DNA of 64,000 bases, from contig NZ_CP009291.1 in the NCBI RefSeq assembly GCF_000767465.1, forward strand, positions 1,505,501 through 1,569,500, given 5' to 3'. Below, piece by piece: positions 1 to 8,468 of this stretch (the stretch's first letter is position 1; the number at the start of each line of letters is the position of its first letter). Made by a program: the position numbers and the translations under genes. A model generated the notes under the pieces. It did not search any database and was not told the origin of the DNA. It was given only the letters and a program-made list of their open reading frames with translations. The DNA is from Novosphingobium pentaromativorans US6-1 (lineage in GTDB: Bacteria > Pseudomonadota > Alphaproteobacteria > Sphingomonadales > Sphingomonadaceae).

Positions 1-170
1 TGGGTTCCCCGCCCGCCCGGGGCAGCGGCGCGATCGACGATCATACCAGCGACGCGCTGCTCACCGCCGCCTGGCTGCGCCGCGCCGCCTGCGACCCGGC
101 ACTCTGGCAACCGGCTGAACTGACGCCGGAATTGGCCTGCACCGAGGGCTGGACCTTCGGCGCGGCATAG
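1..170 (+). CDS. C-terminal end of an unrecognised gene (cut by window edge)
   Basis: An open frame enters from the left edge (codons in phase from base 3) and ends at TAG 168-170. It gives about 55 residues, including ...SDALLTAAWLRRAACDP... and ending EGWTFGAA. An acidic residue followed by an Ala/Leu-rich helix and an EGW tail is reminiscent of the C-terminus of RNase H-like DUF429 proteins, but too little is present to assign it. It lies 80 bp upstream of the DUF885 gene on the same strand. Composition matches the host side of the window. Confidence 0.5.
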   Translation, partial: GSPPARGSGAIDDHTSDALLTAAWLRRAACDPALWQPAELTPELACTEGWTFGAA

Positions 171-250
171 ACCACAACCTGTCCCATCGAGGGCGCCCCT
201 CCCCCCGGTCCGGGCGTCGCTCCACCAAACCGATAGGGACACACTATCAC

Positions 251-1981
251 ATGAAACACAAACTGCTGGCAGGTCTGGCCTACCTTGCAATGGGAGCCTG
301 TGCAACCGCCGCGCCCCCTCCCGAAGCGCCGATGGCGGCCGCACCTGCGGCCCAGGCTCCGGCAAGCGCGTGGAAGGCCTTCGTCCAGAAGACCATCGAC
401 GACTGGATGATCCAGGACCCTGCCTTCGCCGTCTATCAGGGCGCACACCAGTTCGACGGCAGGCTGCCCGACTGGAGCGAAGCCGGCCTCGCCAAACGTG
501 CCGCCTTCCTCCACTCGGTCATCGACCGGGCGAACGCCTTCACCGGCCTGTCCGACGCCGACAGGTTCGAGCGCGATTACCTGGTGCAGGTTGCCAAGGG
601 CAGCCTCTTCTGGATCGAAGATGCCGACCAGCCGCACACGAACCCGACCTGGTACATCAACGGCGGGCTCGACCCGAACGTCTATGTCAGCCGCAACTAT
701 GCCGACAAGGCAACGCGGATGAAGGCCATGATCGGTTTCTTCAAGGCGGTGCCGACTGCCGCAAAGAACATCCGCGCCAACCTCAAGCCGAAGATGCCTG
801 CCAGCTTCATCAAGCTGGGCGTCGCCGGCTTCGGCGGTTTCGCGGAATACTATCGCGGCGATGCCCGCGCAGCCTTTGCCGACGTGCAGGACCCTGCGCT
901 GCAGGCCGAGTTCAAGGCCACGTCCGAAGCTGCGGCAAATGCCATGCAACAACTCGCCGACTGGCTCGCCGCAGCCACGCCGACGCAGGACTTCGCGCTG
1001 GGGGCCGAGCGTTTCTCGCGCATGCTGGCCGCGACCGAAGCGGTCGATGCCCCGCTGGACGAGCTTGAAGCGGTGGGTCAGGCCGATCTCAAGCGCAACC
1101 AGGAGGCGCTGAAGAAGGCCTGCGCCGCCTATGCCCCGGGCAAGGACATCCAGGGCTGTTTCGACAAGATGCGGGCCGACAAGCCAGAAGGTGGACCGGT
1201 CACCGCCGCGCGCAAGCAGATCCCCGATCTCACCGCCTTCGTGCGCGCGCACGACCTGGTGACGATCCCGGGAACCGAGCAGGCGCTGGTCGAGGAAAGC
1301 CCGCCCTACAACCGGCAGAACTCCGCCTACATCGACCCGCCCGGACCGTTCGAGAAGGGCATCCCCTCGATCTATTACATCTCGCCGCCGGACCCTTCGT
1401 GGCCCATGCAGAAGCAGCAGGACTACATTCCGGGCAAGAACGACCTGCTGTTCACATCGGTCCATGAAGTCATGCCCGGCCACTTCCTGCAGTTCCTCCA
1501 CTCGAACCGCTCGCCGTCATGGGTGGGCCGCCTGTGGGTGGGCTATGCCTTCGCCGAAGGGTGGGCGCACTATGCCGAGGAAATGATGTGGGATGCGGGC
1601 CTCGGTGACGGCGATCCCGGCGTCCACGTCGGCCAGCTCTCCAACGCCCTGCTGCGCAACTGCCGCTATCTGTCAGCCATCGGCCTGCACGCCCGCGGCA
1701 TGACGCAGGAGCAGTCCAAGCGCATGTTCATGGACGAATGCTATCAGGACGAAGGCACGGCCGAACAGCAGGCCGCGCGCGGGACCTACGACCCGGCCTA
1801 CCTCAACTACACGCTGGGCAAGCTGATGATCCGCAAGCTGCGCGACGACTGGACCGCCAGCCGTGGCGGTCGCGGCGCATGGAAGCAGTTCCACGACACT
1901 TTCCTGAGCTACGGCGGCCCGCCGATCCCACTGGTTCGCCAGACCATGATGCACGAAGACGCACCGCACGCGGTCTTCTGA
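251..1981 (+). CDS. DUF885 family exported metallopeptidase-like protein
   Basis: The product is 576 aa and starts at ATG 251. A short hydrophobic N-terminus ending in MGAC, followed by an Ala/Pro-rich linker, suggests an exported protein, possibly a lipoprotein, although the lipobox is not canonical. DUF885 hallmarks are present: HEVMPGH near residue 405 (a zinc-site-like HExxxxH arrangement) and EGWAHYAEE near residue 437. Length and motif order fit family members, which are thought to be zinc-dependent peptidases or dipeptidases; the substrate is unknown here. It stands alone, upstream of the tRNA, and probably belongs to the host chromosome. The 486-aa opposite-strand frame over it is a shadow caused by high GC. 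Confidence 0.85.
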   Translation: MKHKLLAGLAYLAMGACATAAPPPEAPMAAAPAAQAPASAWKAFVQKTIDDWMIQDPAFAVYQGAHQFDGRLPDWSEAGLAKRAAFLHSVIDRANAFTGLSDADRFERDYLVQVAKGSLFWIEDADQPHTNPTWYINGGLDPNVYVSRNYADKATRMKAMIGFFKAVPTAAKNIRANLKPKMPASFIKLGVAGFGGFAEYYRGDARAAFADVQDPALQAEFKATSEAAANAMQQLADWLAAATPTQDFALGAERFSRMLAATEAVDAPLDELEAVGQADLKRNQEALKKACAAYAPGKDIQGCFDKMRADKPEGGPVTAARKQIPDLTAFVRAHDLVTIPGTEQALVEESPPYNRQNSAYIDPPGPFEKGIPSIYYISPPDPSWPMQKQQDYIPGKNDLLFTSVHEVMPGHFLQFLHSNRSPSWVGRLWVGYAFAEGWAHYAEEMMWDAGLGDGDPGVHVGQLSNALLRNCRYLSAIGLHARGMTQEQSKRMFMDECYQDEGTAEQQAARGTYDPAYLNYTLGKLMIRKLRDDWTASRGGRGAWKQFHDTFLSYGGPPIPLVRQTMMHEDAPHAVF

Positions 1982-2087
1982 TCCAAAAGCGTTTGCACCC
2001 AACGCATAAAACTCTGGACCGGCGCCCCTGCCTCGCGGTAAGGGCGCCGGACTTGTTTCGTGCAGCCGCGACAGCGCGCCGCACCGG

Positions 2088-2163
<76 letters not shown>

Positions 2164-2283
2164 TTCATCTTTCATTTCAATATCTTGAGTCGCGGCGCGA
2201 TTCCCGCCGATGCGCCGGACAAGCACCTCCGCAAGAAGGCTCAAGCCCGGCGGCCGACACCTGGGCGAACGGCCTCCAACACG

Positions 2284-2312
2284 AAAAAAGCCCGGGATGA
2301 CCCGGGCTTTTT
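2284..2312 (+). terminator. Rho-independent terminator-like hairpin downstream of tRNA-Thr
   Basis: A stem AAGCCCGGG / CCCGGGCTT with an ATGA loop is flanked by an A-run on the left and a T-run (TTTTT) on the right. It could work in both directions. It lies about 120 bp past the tRNA and would also stop leftward transcripts from the metal operon. Confidence 0.75.
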
Positions 2313-2422
2313 GACTACTTACGGCCACCTGCAAGCAGGTGAATGGTGCCAGAAGAGGCATCACATTCGAACTTATTTTCTATGCTTTATCAGCTAGTTA
2401 GGAATTCGGCCTTCTCCAAAAA

Positions 2423-2444
2423 GCCCTCAAAAGGCCCTCAAAAG
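2423..2444. repeat. Perfect 11-bp tandem repeat (2 copies)
   Basis: GCCCTCAAAAG occurs twice head to tail (2423-2433 and 2434-2444). It sits 260 bp 3' of the tRNA. One-turn-spaced short repeats near an integration site are compatible with integrase arm-type or excisionase sites, but this is inferred from position only. Confidence 0.45.
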
Positions 2445-2572
2445 CCGTCTAATGCATTGGTTCGATGCCTTTTTTAGGACTCAGAATACGCAATTATCTA
2501 GCTTTGGCATCGTCGACGCAAGTCCGCAAAAACGGTCAGCGAACCATCTCCGCAAAGCCATCCGATCACGTT

Positions 2573-2613
2573 TTTATCCCGCAAATTCACATTTTCGTGA
2601 ATTGCGGGATAAA
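2573..2613. repeat. Long near-perfect inverted repeat (hairpin)
   Basis: The left arm (2573-2590) reads TTTATCCCGCAAATTCAC and the right arm (2597-2613) GTGAATTGCGGGATAAA. They are complementary over 17 bp with one bulged A and a 6-nt loop. It starts 14 bp beyond the DUF305 stop codon. No T-run follows in either direction, so it is not a classic terminator. It could stabilise mRNA, be a recombinase site or bind a dimeric regulator. Confidence 0.6.
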
Positions 2614-2627
2614 TCTGGCCGGAGCAT

Positions 2628-3254
2628 CTATTCGCGCGTCGTAACCTCGTCGCGCACCTCCGGGCTGATAGGACGCTCGACCGCCTGTTCGGCTTCCTGC
2701 AATAGCTCTGGTGTGAGATCGGTCGTCCGCGCGGGGAGTGGCGTGCCGTCGCCCATCTCACCGTTCCTTTCGATGTCTTCGATCAGCAACTTCATCTCTG
2801 CAATTTCTTTGACCTGAGCCTCAATGATCGAGTCCGCCAACTTGCGAACACGCGGATCGGTGATCTCAGCCCGCGCACTCGTCATGATTGCGATCGAATG
2901 GTGAGGGATCATAGCCGACATGTACTCTTCGTCGTTGACGGTCGCCTGGCTGCGGACCAGCCACAGCGCCACCGCAAAGACCAGCGCGCCTACGCCCAGG
3001 ATGATGAAGTTCTTGGTCTTGTCCTTGTACATGCCCCACATGAAGAGGAGCATGACGATCATCATCATGCCGCCCATGACGAACGTCATCCAGAAGCGCG
3101 TCTCGCTCCAGAACACATGATCAAGCTCGTATGTGTTTAGATACATCAGGCCGAACATGATCGCGGTCGACGTCGCCACCATCGCCATGAAGCGCCAGTA
3201 ATTGCCCCCACCGCCCTGGTGCTGCTGTTGATCCGCATTGTGGTTGTCGGCCAT
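2628..3254 (-). CDS. DUF305 domain protein with N-terminal membrane segments
   Basis: The product is 208 aa. Residues about 20-105 contain three hydrophobic helices with several Met residues. The C-terminal half carries the DUF305 signature (EEYMSAMIPHHSIAIMTS, then ITDPRVRKLADSIIEAQ and EIAEMKLLI), a His-pair helical domain common in copper and silver resistance loci and thought to bind metal in the periplasm. Its ATG directly follows the TGA of the channel gene (TGAATG), so it is the last gene of the leftward copper operon. The exact biochemical role is not established. Confidence 0.88.
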   Translation of the reverse strand: MADNHNADQQQHQGGGGNYWRFMAMVATSTAIMFGLMYLNTYELDHVFWSETRFWMTFVMGGMMMIVMLLFMWGMYKDKTKNFIILGVGALVFAVALWLVRSQATVNDEEYMSAMIPHHSIAIMTSARAEITDPRVRKLADSIIEAQVKEIAEMKLLIEDIERNGEMGDGTPLPARTTDLTPELLQEAEQAVERPISPEVRDEVTTRE

Positions 3255-3671
3255 TCAATCCTCCTGTTGGCTCATCGTCTTGTATACGTACTGGGCTGTG
3301 CAGCTGATCAGGATGAAACCTGTCAGCGACGCGATGCCCGCAATCACCCTCAGGTGATCGGTCGGATAGATGTCGCCCAAGCCCACTGTCGTCACGGTGA
3401 TCAGGGCGAAGTAATAGTAATCCATGGCCGACATGGCGGGCTCCTTGGCAAACCCGCCAAGCCCGAGCGAAGCGGCCCAGGCAAATCCGACTGCGAACAC
3501 CACAGCAACCAGCATGTGGCTGAGGAGAACGAGCAGAGATCCTCCCGTCAGTCTCAAGGCGGCTGGCGACATGCCGGGAGGCGACACCCTCTTCGCAAAT
3601 CGCAACATGACCAAATGCAAGGTCAGTGATACCAGGAAGAGTGTTATTCCGATTGCCGTTGCCGCGATCAT
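3255..3671 (-). CDS. Two-transmembrane potassium-channel-like protein
   Basis: The product is 138 aa. An N-terminal helix, a second membrane helix, a pore loop with selectivity-filter sequence TVGLGD, and a final helix place it in the ion-channel family PF07885. No cytoplasmic RCK/TrkA domain follows, so gating is unclear. Its ATG overlaps the stop of the copper ATPase gene (ATGA) and its stop abuts DUF305, so it is cotranscribed with copper export genes. It may balance charge across the membrane during metal stress; that role is inferred only from location. Confidence 0.85.
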   Translation of the reverse strand: MIAATAIGITLFLVSLTLHLVMLRFAKRVSPPGMSPAALRLTGGSLLVLLSHMLVAVVFAVGFAWAASLGLGGFAKEPAMSAMDYYYFALITVTTVGLGDIYPTDHLRVIAGIASLTGFILISCTAQYVYKTMSQQED

Positions 3672-6034
3672 GCCCGACCTTCGCCCAATGTGGGAAGCTT
3701 TAGTCCGCGCAGGCGCAGGGCGTTGGCGATGACCGATACCGATGAGAGGCTCATCGCTGCTGCCGCGATCATCGGATTGAGAAGAAGGCCGAAGGCGGGA
3801 AACAGCACGCCCGCCGCCACCGGGATGCCGAGCGCATTGTAACCGAACGCGAATACGAGGTTTTGGCGAATATTGCGCATGGTGGCGCGCGACAGGACAA
3901 TCGCCTGGAGCACACCGGTCAGGTCGCCGCGTACCAGCGTCACACCGGCGCTTTCGATCGCCACGTCGGTGCCGGTTCCCATTGCAATGCCAACATCCGC
4001 AGCCGCCAGCGCTGGCGCGTCGTTGATGCCGTCCCCTGCCATTGCGACGCGCTTACCGGAGGCCTTGAGCGCCTCGATTTTGCGATGCTTGTCCTCGGGC
4101 GAGACGTTTGCCTCGACCTCGTCGATACCGAGCTGGCGGGCCACGGCTTCGGCGGTGGCGCGGCTATCGCCGGTTAGCATGACCACTTCGATCCCGCGCT
4201 CGTGCAGCGCCCTAATGGCCGCAGCGCTGGTCGGCTTGATCGGATCAGCGACCGCGATCAGCCCTGCCGGTGCGCCATTGATGGCCACGAACATCACGGT
4301 TTGGCCTTGGGAGCGTCCGGCTTCTGCGGACGCGAGCCATTCCGCATCATCGATCCCGAGCCGCCGCATCAGTTTCTCGTTGCCAATGGCGACCTTCCGC
4401 GGTCCCACGCGCGCCTCGACACCCTCGCCGGTAATCGACGACAAATCATACGCTGCCTCGAACGCCACGCCTCGCGCCTTGGTGCCTTCAACTATTGCAT
4501 GGGCGAGCGGATGCTCGCTCCCGGCTTCGACCGCGGCGACGGCGGAAAGGAACTCGGCCTCGTCCAGTCCCACTCGGGGAGTGACCGAGACGAGATCAGG
4601 CTTGCCCATGGTGAGAGTGCCCGTTTTGTCGACCACCAGCGTGTCGATCTTTTCGAGCGTCTCCAGCGCCTCGGCGTTGCGAATGAGGATGCCGTGCTGG
4701 GCCCCCTTGCCGGTGCCGGTCATGATCGACATCGGGGTTGCGAGGCCGAGCGCGCAGGGACATGCAATGATGAGAACGGCGATCGCGTTGACCAGTGCAT
4801 AGGCAAGCGCGGGGAATGGCCCCCAGATGGCCCAGACGATAAAGGTAACGACCGCGATGACGACGACCGAAGGCACGAACCAGGCCGCGACCTGATCGGC
4901 CAGGCGCTGGATCGGTGCCCGGCTGCGCTGTGCCTCGGCGACCATCTGGACGATCTTGGACAGCATCGTGTTCTTGCCGACCGCGCCTGCACGCATAACG
5001 AAGCCGCCGGTCTGGTTGACCGTTCCGCCGATAACCTGGTCGCCGGCCTTTTTGGACACGGGCAATGGCTCACCGCTGATCATGGACTCGTCGATCGCGC
5101 TCGAACCCTCGGTCACCTCGCCATCGACCGGCACCTTATCGCCAGGGCGGACGCGGAGCAGGTCACCACTCGCCAATTGGTCGAGAGAGACTTCGCGCTC
5201 GTCGCCACTGCCGAAGATCTTGAGTGCGGTCGGAGGCGCGAGTTCGAGCAACGCACGCAGCGCGCTCGAGGTCGAACCCCGCGCCCTGAGTTCAAGCACC
5301 TGGCCAAGTAGGACGAGCGTGGTGATGACCGCCGCCGCCTCGTAGTAGACGCCGACGCGGCCCGAGTGATCGCGGAAGGCGGGCGGGAAGATGCCGGGCA
5401 GGAGAGTCGCGACGAGGCTGAACAGGAACGCGATCGCTACGCCGAAGCCGATCAGCGTAAACATGTTGAGGTTGCGGGTCCTGAGCGACTGCCACGCCCG
5501 TACGAAGAACGGCCACCCGCCCCAAAGTACGACCGGTGTGGCGAGGGCCAGCTGCGCCCATTGCGCACGTGCCGGTTCGATCAGCCGGTCGAAGCTGATC
5601 CCGGGCACCATGTCGCTCATCGCGTAGACGAACAACGGCAGGGTGAAGAGCGCGCTGACCCAGAAGCGGCGCGTCATGTCGACGAGTTCGGGATCGGGTC
5701 CATCCTCGAGGCTGACCGTCTCAGGCTCCAGAGCCATTCCGCAGATGGGGCAGCTTCCCGGTCCTACCTGCCGGATTTCGGGATGCATGGGACAGGTGTA
5801 AATCGTCCCCTCGGGAACGTCCTCGACCTGCTCAAGATGCGCGCCCGACAGATAGTGCTCCGGGTCGCTGACGAACTTGTCCTTGCACCGCGCCGAACAG
5901 AAGTGATGGGTTGCGCCGTCGTGCTCGGCGATATGCGTAGCACCCTCGATCGCCACGCTCATGCCGCAGACAGGGTCGATGGCGGTAGCTTCACCTTGGG
6001 CGTGGCCTGCCTGATGGGTGTCGCAACAGCTCAT
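3668..6034 (-). CDS. Copper-translocating P1B-type ATPase
   Basis: The product is 788 aa. In order: a YHS/TRASH-like Cys domain (about 20-60, DPVCGM...[12 protein letters not shown]), a second heavy-metal-binding segment (YTCPMHPEI...[10 protein letters not shown], about 78-104), the membrane domain with the CPC ion-path motif (ACPCALG, about 424), phosphorylation site DKTGT (about 466), the HP motif SEHPLAHAI of heavy-metal ATPases, and the hinge [13 protein letters not shown] plus these N-terminal domains fit Cu(I)/Ag(I) export across the inner membrane. There is no classical CxxC HMA domain. A strong AAGGAGG site precedes ATG 6034. It overlaps the channel gene by 4 bp and follows DUF411, in a six-gene leftward copper operon. 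Confidence 0.93.
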   Translation of the reverse strand: MSCCDTHQAGHAQGEATAIDPVCGMSVAIEGATHIAEHDGATHHFCSARCKDKFVSDPEHYLSGAHLEQVEDVPEGTIYTCPMHPEIRQVGPGSCPICGMALEPETVSLEDGPDPELVDMTRRFWVSALFTLPLFVYAMSDMVPGISFDRLIEPARAQWAQLALATPVVLWGGWPFFVRAWQSLRTRNLNMFTLIGFGVAIAFLFSLVATLLPGIFPPAFRDHSGRVGVYYEAAAVITTLVLLGQVLELRARGSTSSALRALLELAPPTALKIFGSGDEREVSLDQLASGDLLRVRPGDKVPVDGEVTEGSSAIDESMISGEPLPVSKKAGDQVIGGTVNQTGGFVMRAGAVGKNTMLSKIVQMVAEAQRSRAPIQRLADQVAAWFVPSVVVIAVVTFIVWAIWGPFPALAYALVNAIAVLIIACPCALGLATPMSIMTGTGKGAQHGILIRNAEALETLEKIDTLVVDKTGTLTMGKPDLVSVTPRVGLDEAEFLSAVAAVEAGSEHPLAHAIVEGTKARGVAFEAAYDLSSITGEGVEARVGPRKVAIGNEKLMRRLGIDDAEWLASAEAGRSQGQTVMFVAINGAPAGLIAVADPIKPTSAAAIRALHERGIEVVMLTGDSRATAEAVARQLGIDEVEANVSPEDKHRKIEALKASGKRVAMAGDGINDAPALAAADVGIAMGTGTDVAIESAGVTLVRGDLTGVLQAIVLSRATMRNIRQNLVFAFGYNALGIPVAAGVLFPAFGLLLNPMIAAAAMSLSSVSVIANALRLRGLKLPTLGEGRA

Positions 6035-6073
6035 GGATTGCCTCCTTTGCTTCGCAGGTGCGTATGACTGAAA

Positions 6074-6538
6074 TCAGGGATAGGACGCGAAAACCTCGCG
6101 GCGCCCGTTGCCGAACGCTATGACCTGGTAGGGTTGCACTTTGCCCCCCGCCTCCATGCCGGGCGATCCGAGCGGCATACCGGCCACCGCCAGACCTTCC
6201 ACCCAGTCGGGCCTTTCTGCGAGCAAGCGCTCGACGTCGGCGGCGGGCACGTGGCCCTCGATGACGTACCCATCCGCGATCATGGTATGACACGAACGAA
6301 GGTCATCGGGGACACCGTGCTGCGTCTTTACCGACGCCATGTCGGGGTGATCGACCGTTGCGACTTCATGCCGGTCGCCCTGCTGCATGTGCGCCGCCCA
6401 GGCTTCGCAACATCCGCAACTGGGATCGCGATACATGGTGAAGCTGGCTGCCTGCGCCGCGCCCGTACAGGCTGCGAGCAATATCGTGCCAAGTATGGGG
6501 AGAAGTGGGCGATGGTTCGGATGTCTGCGTTTGCTCAT
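6074..6538 (-). CDS. DUF411 metal-binding protein, exported
   Basis: The product is 154 aa. The N-terminal hydrophobic segment ends in LLAAC, so it may be a lipoprotein. The mature part has the DUF411 hallmark YRDPSCGCCEAW (a CxCC-like cluster) and a late MPLGSPGME segment. DUF411 proteins accompany copper and silver efflux genes and are thought to be periplasmic metal-binding proteins. The start ATG overlaps the upstream lipoprotein stop (TGATG), and the ATPase gene follows 39 bp downstream, indicating one operon. Confidence 0.87.
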   Translation of the reverse strand: MSKRRHPNHRPLLPILGTILLAACTGAAQAASFTMYRDPSCGCCEAWAAHMQQGDRHEVATVDHPDMASVKTQHGVPDDLRSCHTMIADGYVIEGHVPAADVERLLAERPDWVEGLAVAGMPLGSPGMEAGGKVQPYQVIAFGNGRREVFASYP

Positions 6539-6939
6539 CAGTTGTGTCCCATTGCTTTCATGTCTTCATCCGACATGGTCGACATGTCGTGGCCGGCATG
6601 CGGATCGTTAACAGGCGTCCCGGTGGGGGCGGGCGCTGGTACAGGCGCTGCATGGGAGCCTTCCCGAACAGGTGTCTTCGCCTCAGCGGGCGCCGGATTT
6701 GACTGCGACGCTGCCGGCGCCACCGGTGCCCGGACCCCAGTGGCTGTGCGGGATTCTATCGAGCTGCTGGTCGGGGACGGGGTAGCACTCGCAGAGGTGA
6801 GCGGTGCAGAAGGTTCCGCATTGCTGTCACTCTTTTGATCGTTTCGAGCGTCTGACGAAGCTCCACAAGCAGCCAGCGACAAAAACAAGAACGGCAGAAC
6901 GCCGATTAATCGCACGTGTTTCGAAGTCTTTCGCTCCAT
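6538..6939 (-). CDS. Small lipoprotein with His/Met-rich tail
   Basis: The product is 133 aa from ATG 6939, chosen because GGAGTAAG lies 7 nt upstream; an in-frame start at 6957 has poorer support. The signal ends in a good lipobox (LSLAAC). The mature protein is low-complexity Ser/Pro/Ala, then ends in DPHAGHDM...MKAMGHN, a pattern shared with copper-binding segments of CopB and CopA. It probably tethers a flexible copper-binding tail to a membrane. No enzymatic domain is seen. It sits between the DUF2231 and DUF411 genes of the copper operon. Confidence 0.75.
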   Translation of the reverse strand: MERKTSKHVRLIGVLPFLFLSLAACGASSDARNDQKSDSNAEPSAPLTSASATPSPTSSSIESRTATGVRAPVAPAASQSNPAPAEAKTPVREGSHAAPVPAPAPTGTPVNDPHAGHDMSTMSDEDMKAMGHN

Positions 6940-6943
6940 GCTC

Positions 6944-7642
6944 TTACTCCAGACCAAGGTGATTGGGGCCGAAAACCATCTCGCCGCCGAGATAGCCTTG
7001 CAGTACGAGTGCTACCGCCAGCACCGCCAGCACGATACGAAGAAGGGTGCGGTTCCTCGCGCGAAATGCCAGCCAGGTCGCAACAAGGGCAACGGCTGCA
7101 ATCGCCGTTCCATTCCATCGGTGCAGTCCCAACGTCTCGGAGCGGTCCTCGAGGCGCCATCCCGCAGCAAACCAACCGAGGAGTGCAGCGGTAAGCGCGC
7201 CAGCGGCCCCCCCGCTGATAAGAAAGCGCACCGTGGTTTCGAGGCCGAGAGCAGGCCGGATCGTCAGCAAGAGTTCCCCCAAGGCAGCAAGCAAAAGGAG
7301 GGCAATCGGAAAATGCGCGGCGACAGGGTGGAGGCGACCGAGGAAGTCGCTGATCGAGGTAACCCGGTTCTCGGCAATTTTGGCTGCGAGCGCCTGGTCG
7401 GCTGTCTGCGGCATGGCGTTTGCCGAAGCTTGACGGGCACCTGCTGGGCCGATCATGGCGTCGGGCATCATCTCCGCCCCATCATGATGCGCAGCGGGAT
7501 GATCCTGCATTTCCATCTGCGCCATCTCGGCCTCGCTCAGGTCCTTCTTATGACCCTCGTGAGCACTGCCAGGGGCCGAAAGAAGGAGGAGCGCCACAGC
7601 GATCGGTGTGAGGAGCCAGAGGAGCGAACGGGATAGCTTCAT
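6944..7642 (-). CDS. DUF2231-like membrane protein with His/Met-rich N-terminus
   Basis: The product is 232 aa from ATG 7642. The longer frame from 7687 would run into the divergent promoter palindrome, so the shorter start is preferred; AGAGAAG precedes it. A signal peptide is followed by a His/Met-rich stretch (HEGHKK...MEMQDHPAAHHDGAEMM), then four hydrophobic segments including LHPVAAHFPIALLLLAALGE, typical of DUF2231. This is the first gene of the leftward copper operon, divergent from the anti-sigma gene. The likely role is inner-membrane or periplasmic copper handling; the mechanism is unknown. Confidence 0.8.
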   Translation of the reverse strand: MKLSRSLLWLLTPIAVALLLLSAPGSAHEGHKKDLSEAEMAQMEMQDHPAAHHDGAEMMPDAMIGPAGARQASANAMPQTADQALAAKIAENRVTSISDFLGRLHPVAAHFPIALLLLAALGELLLTIRPALGLETTVRFLISGGAAGALTAALLGWFAAGWRLEDRSETLGLHRWNGTAIAAVALVATWLAFRARNRTLLRIVLAVLAVALVLQGYLGGEMVFGPNHLGLE

Positions 7643-7668
7643 GCTTCTCTTACGTCCGACCCGTTCGC

Positions 7669-7692
7669 ATCCCTCAAAAATTTTCAAGGGAT
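7669..7692. promoter_or_regulatory. Imperfect palindrome in the divergent copper promoter region
   Basis: ATCCCT and AGGGAT flank an AAAATTTT centre; 20 of 24 positions are symmetric. It lies between the two divergent copper operons (98-bp gap), 27 bp from the DUF2231 start and 49 bp from the anti-sigma start. It is a candidate operator or ECF-promoter-associated site serving both operons. Confidence 0.45.
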
Positions 7693-7740
7693 ATGAGAGG
7701 ACGAAGCGTATAGTTGGCTGTAAGACAGGATAAAATACGC

Positions 7741-8025
7741 ATGGCTGACAACGAAAGACTTAATCGTGCCTTGCAGTGGCTGGGAGCTGCACCCGATCCT
7801 TCGCTGCCCGAAGACTTCATGGGTGGCGTGTGGATGCGGGCGGGTAAGCTCGAACAGGTCGATGCGACGCGAACGCGTGTCGCCTTATTCACGGCGATGG
7901 CATTTATTGGGCTTGGTGCGGGCTTTGGCACGTCGCAATCGCCTGCCCGTGAAAGCCAAACAAATTACCAGCTAATCGAAGGCGCCGACCTCTCACCTGC
8001 TTCACTGCTGCATGTTCAACCATGA
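7741..8025 (+). CDS. CnrY-like small membrane anti-sigma factor
   Basis: The product is 94 aa from ATG 7741 (AGGAT upstream). About 47 hydrophilic cytoplasmic residues are followed by one membrane helix (about 49-67) and a short periplasmic tail. Length (CnrY is about 95 aa), topology and position (first of three genes before a metal sensor and an ECF sigma factor) match CnrY/NccY, which hold the sigma factor at the membrane. Sequence similarity was not tested, so the call rests mainly on architecture and context. It overlaps the sensor gene by 4 bp (ATGA). Confidence 0.68.
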   Translation: MADNERLNRALQWLGAAPDPSLPEDFMGGVWMRAGKLEQVDATRTRVALFTAMAFIGLGAGFGTSQSPARESQTNYQLIEGADLSPASLLHVQP

Positions 8026-8462
8026 AGGTCAGCATTCTCCAGATAGTGCTTGCTGCCCTTCTGGCCGTGGCTGCGGGATGCATCGGCGCATACGCTGCCG
8101 GGCAATGGCGCGAGGCATCGCATGCGATCACTTTGCATGATTTCGTCCACGAGGAACTCGATCTTGATGCATCGCAGGACAGGAAACTCGATCAGCTCGA
8201 GGCGCGGTTCGCTGTTCAACGCCAGGAGCTCGACCTGTCGCTCAGAGCCGCAAACGCGAGGCTCGCCTCCGCGATGGACGATGAACATGAATACGGGCCC
8301 AAGGTGGCCGCGGCTATTGACGAGGTGCACGCACGCATGGGCGATCTGCAGAAGGCAACAGTCGAGCATGTATTTGCAATGCGCGCCTTGCTCGATCAGG
8401 AGCAGCGCGCGCGCTTCGATCGCCAGGTCGCGGCTTCGCTAACACGCGAACCTGGCGAATGA
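8022..8462 (+). CDS. CnrX-like periplasmic metal sensor (Metal_resist family)
   Basis: The product is 146 aa with one N-terminal membrane anchor (about 5-27) and an all-helical periplasmic domain. H39, H43, E60, H116 and M120 correspond, with a constant offset of 3, to the CnrX ligands H42, H46, E63, H119 and M123 as I recall them from the Cupriavidus CnrX structure. This is strong evidence for a metal-sensing site of the same geometry. In CnrYXH, metal binding to CnrX releases the sigma factor from CnrY. Here the genes it precedes are for copper, not nickel or cobalt, so the sensed metal is open. Confidence 0.85.
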   Translation: MKVSILQIVLAALLAVAAGCIGAYAAGQWREASHAITLHDFVHEELDLDASQDRKLDQLEARFAVQRQELDLSLRAANARLASAMDDEHEYGPKVAAAIDEVHARMGDLQKATVEHVFAMRALLDQEQRARFDRQVAASLTREPGE

Positions 8463-8468
8463 CAGGTC

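Larger units (their letters stand above)
2164..2627. other. Gene-free stretch between tRNA-Thr and the first cargo gene
   Basis: No convincing coding frame is present. The stretch holds a terminator-like hairpin (2284-2312), an 11-bp tandem repeat (2423-2444) and a long hairpin (2573-2613). Between about 2330 and 2630 it is visibly more AT-rich than its surroundings. This is the expected position of an ICE end (att and integrase arm sites). Confidence 0.55.

Noticed and set aside
41..1501. 486-aa minus-strand frame across the DUF885 gene
   Set aside because: It mirrors a well-supported gene, has no recognisable domain and an unusual Arg/Gly/Val composition; it is a GC-driven shadow.
2573..2613. 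Classical rho-independent terminator
   Set aside because: The hairpin is strong, but neither strand has a T-run after it.
2452..2817. 121-aa plus-strand frame near the DUF305 gene
   Set aside because: It crosses the hairpin and the end of DUF305, has Ser/Arg-rich composition and no ribosome site.
4202..5311. 369-aa plus-strand frame opposite the copper ATPase
   Set aside because: No domain and no ribosome site; it lies fully inside the ATPase gene.
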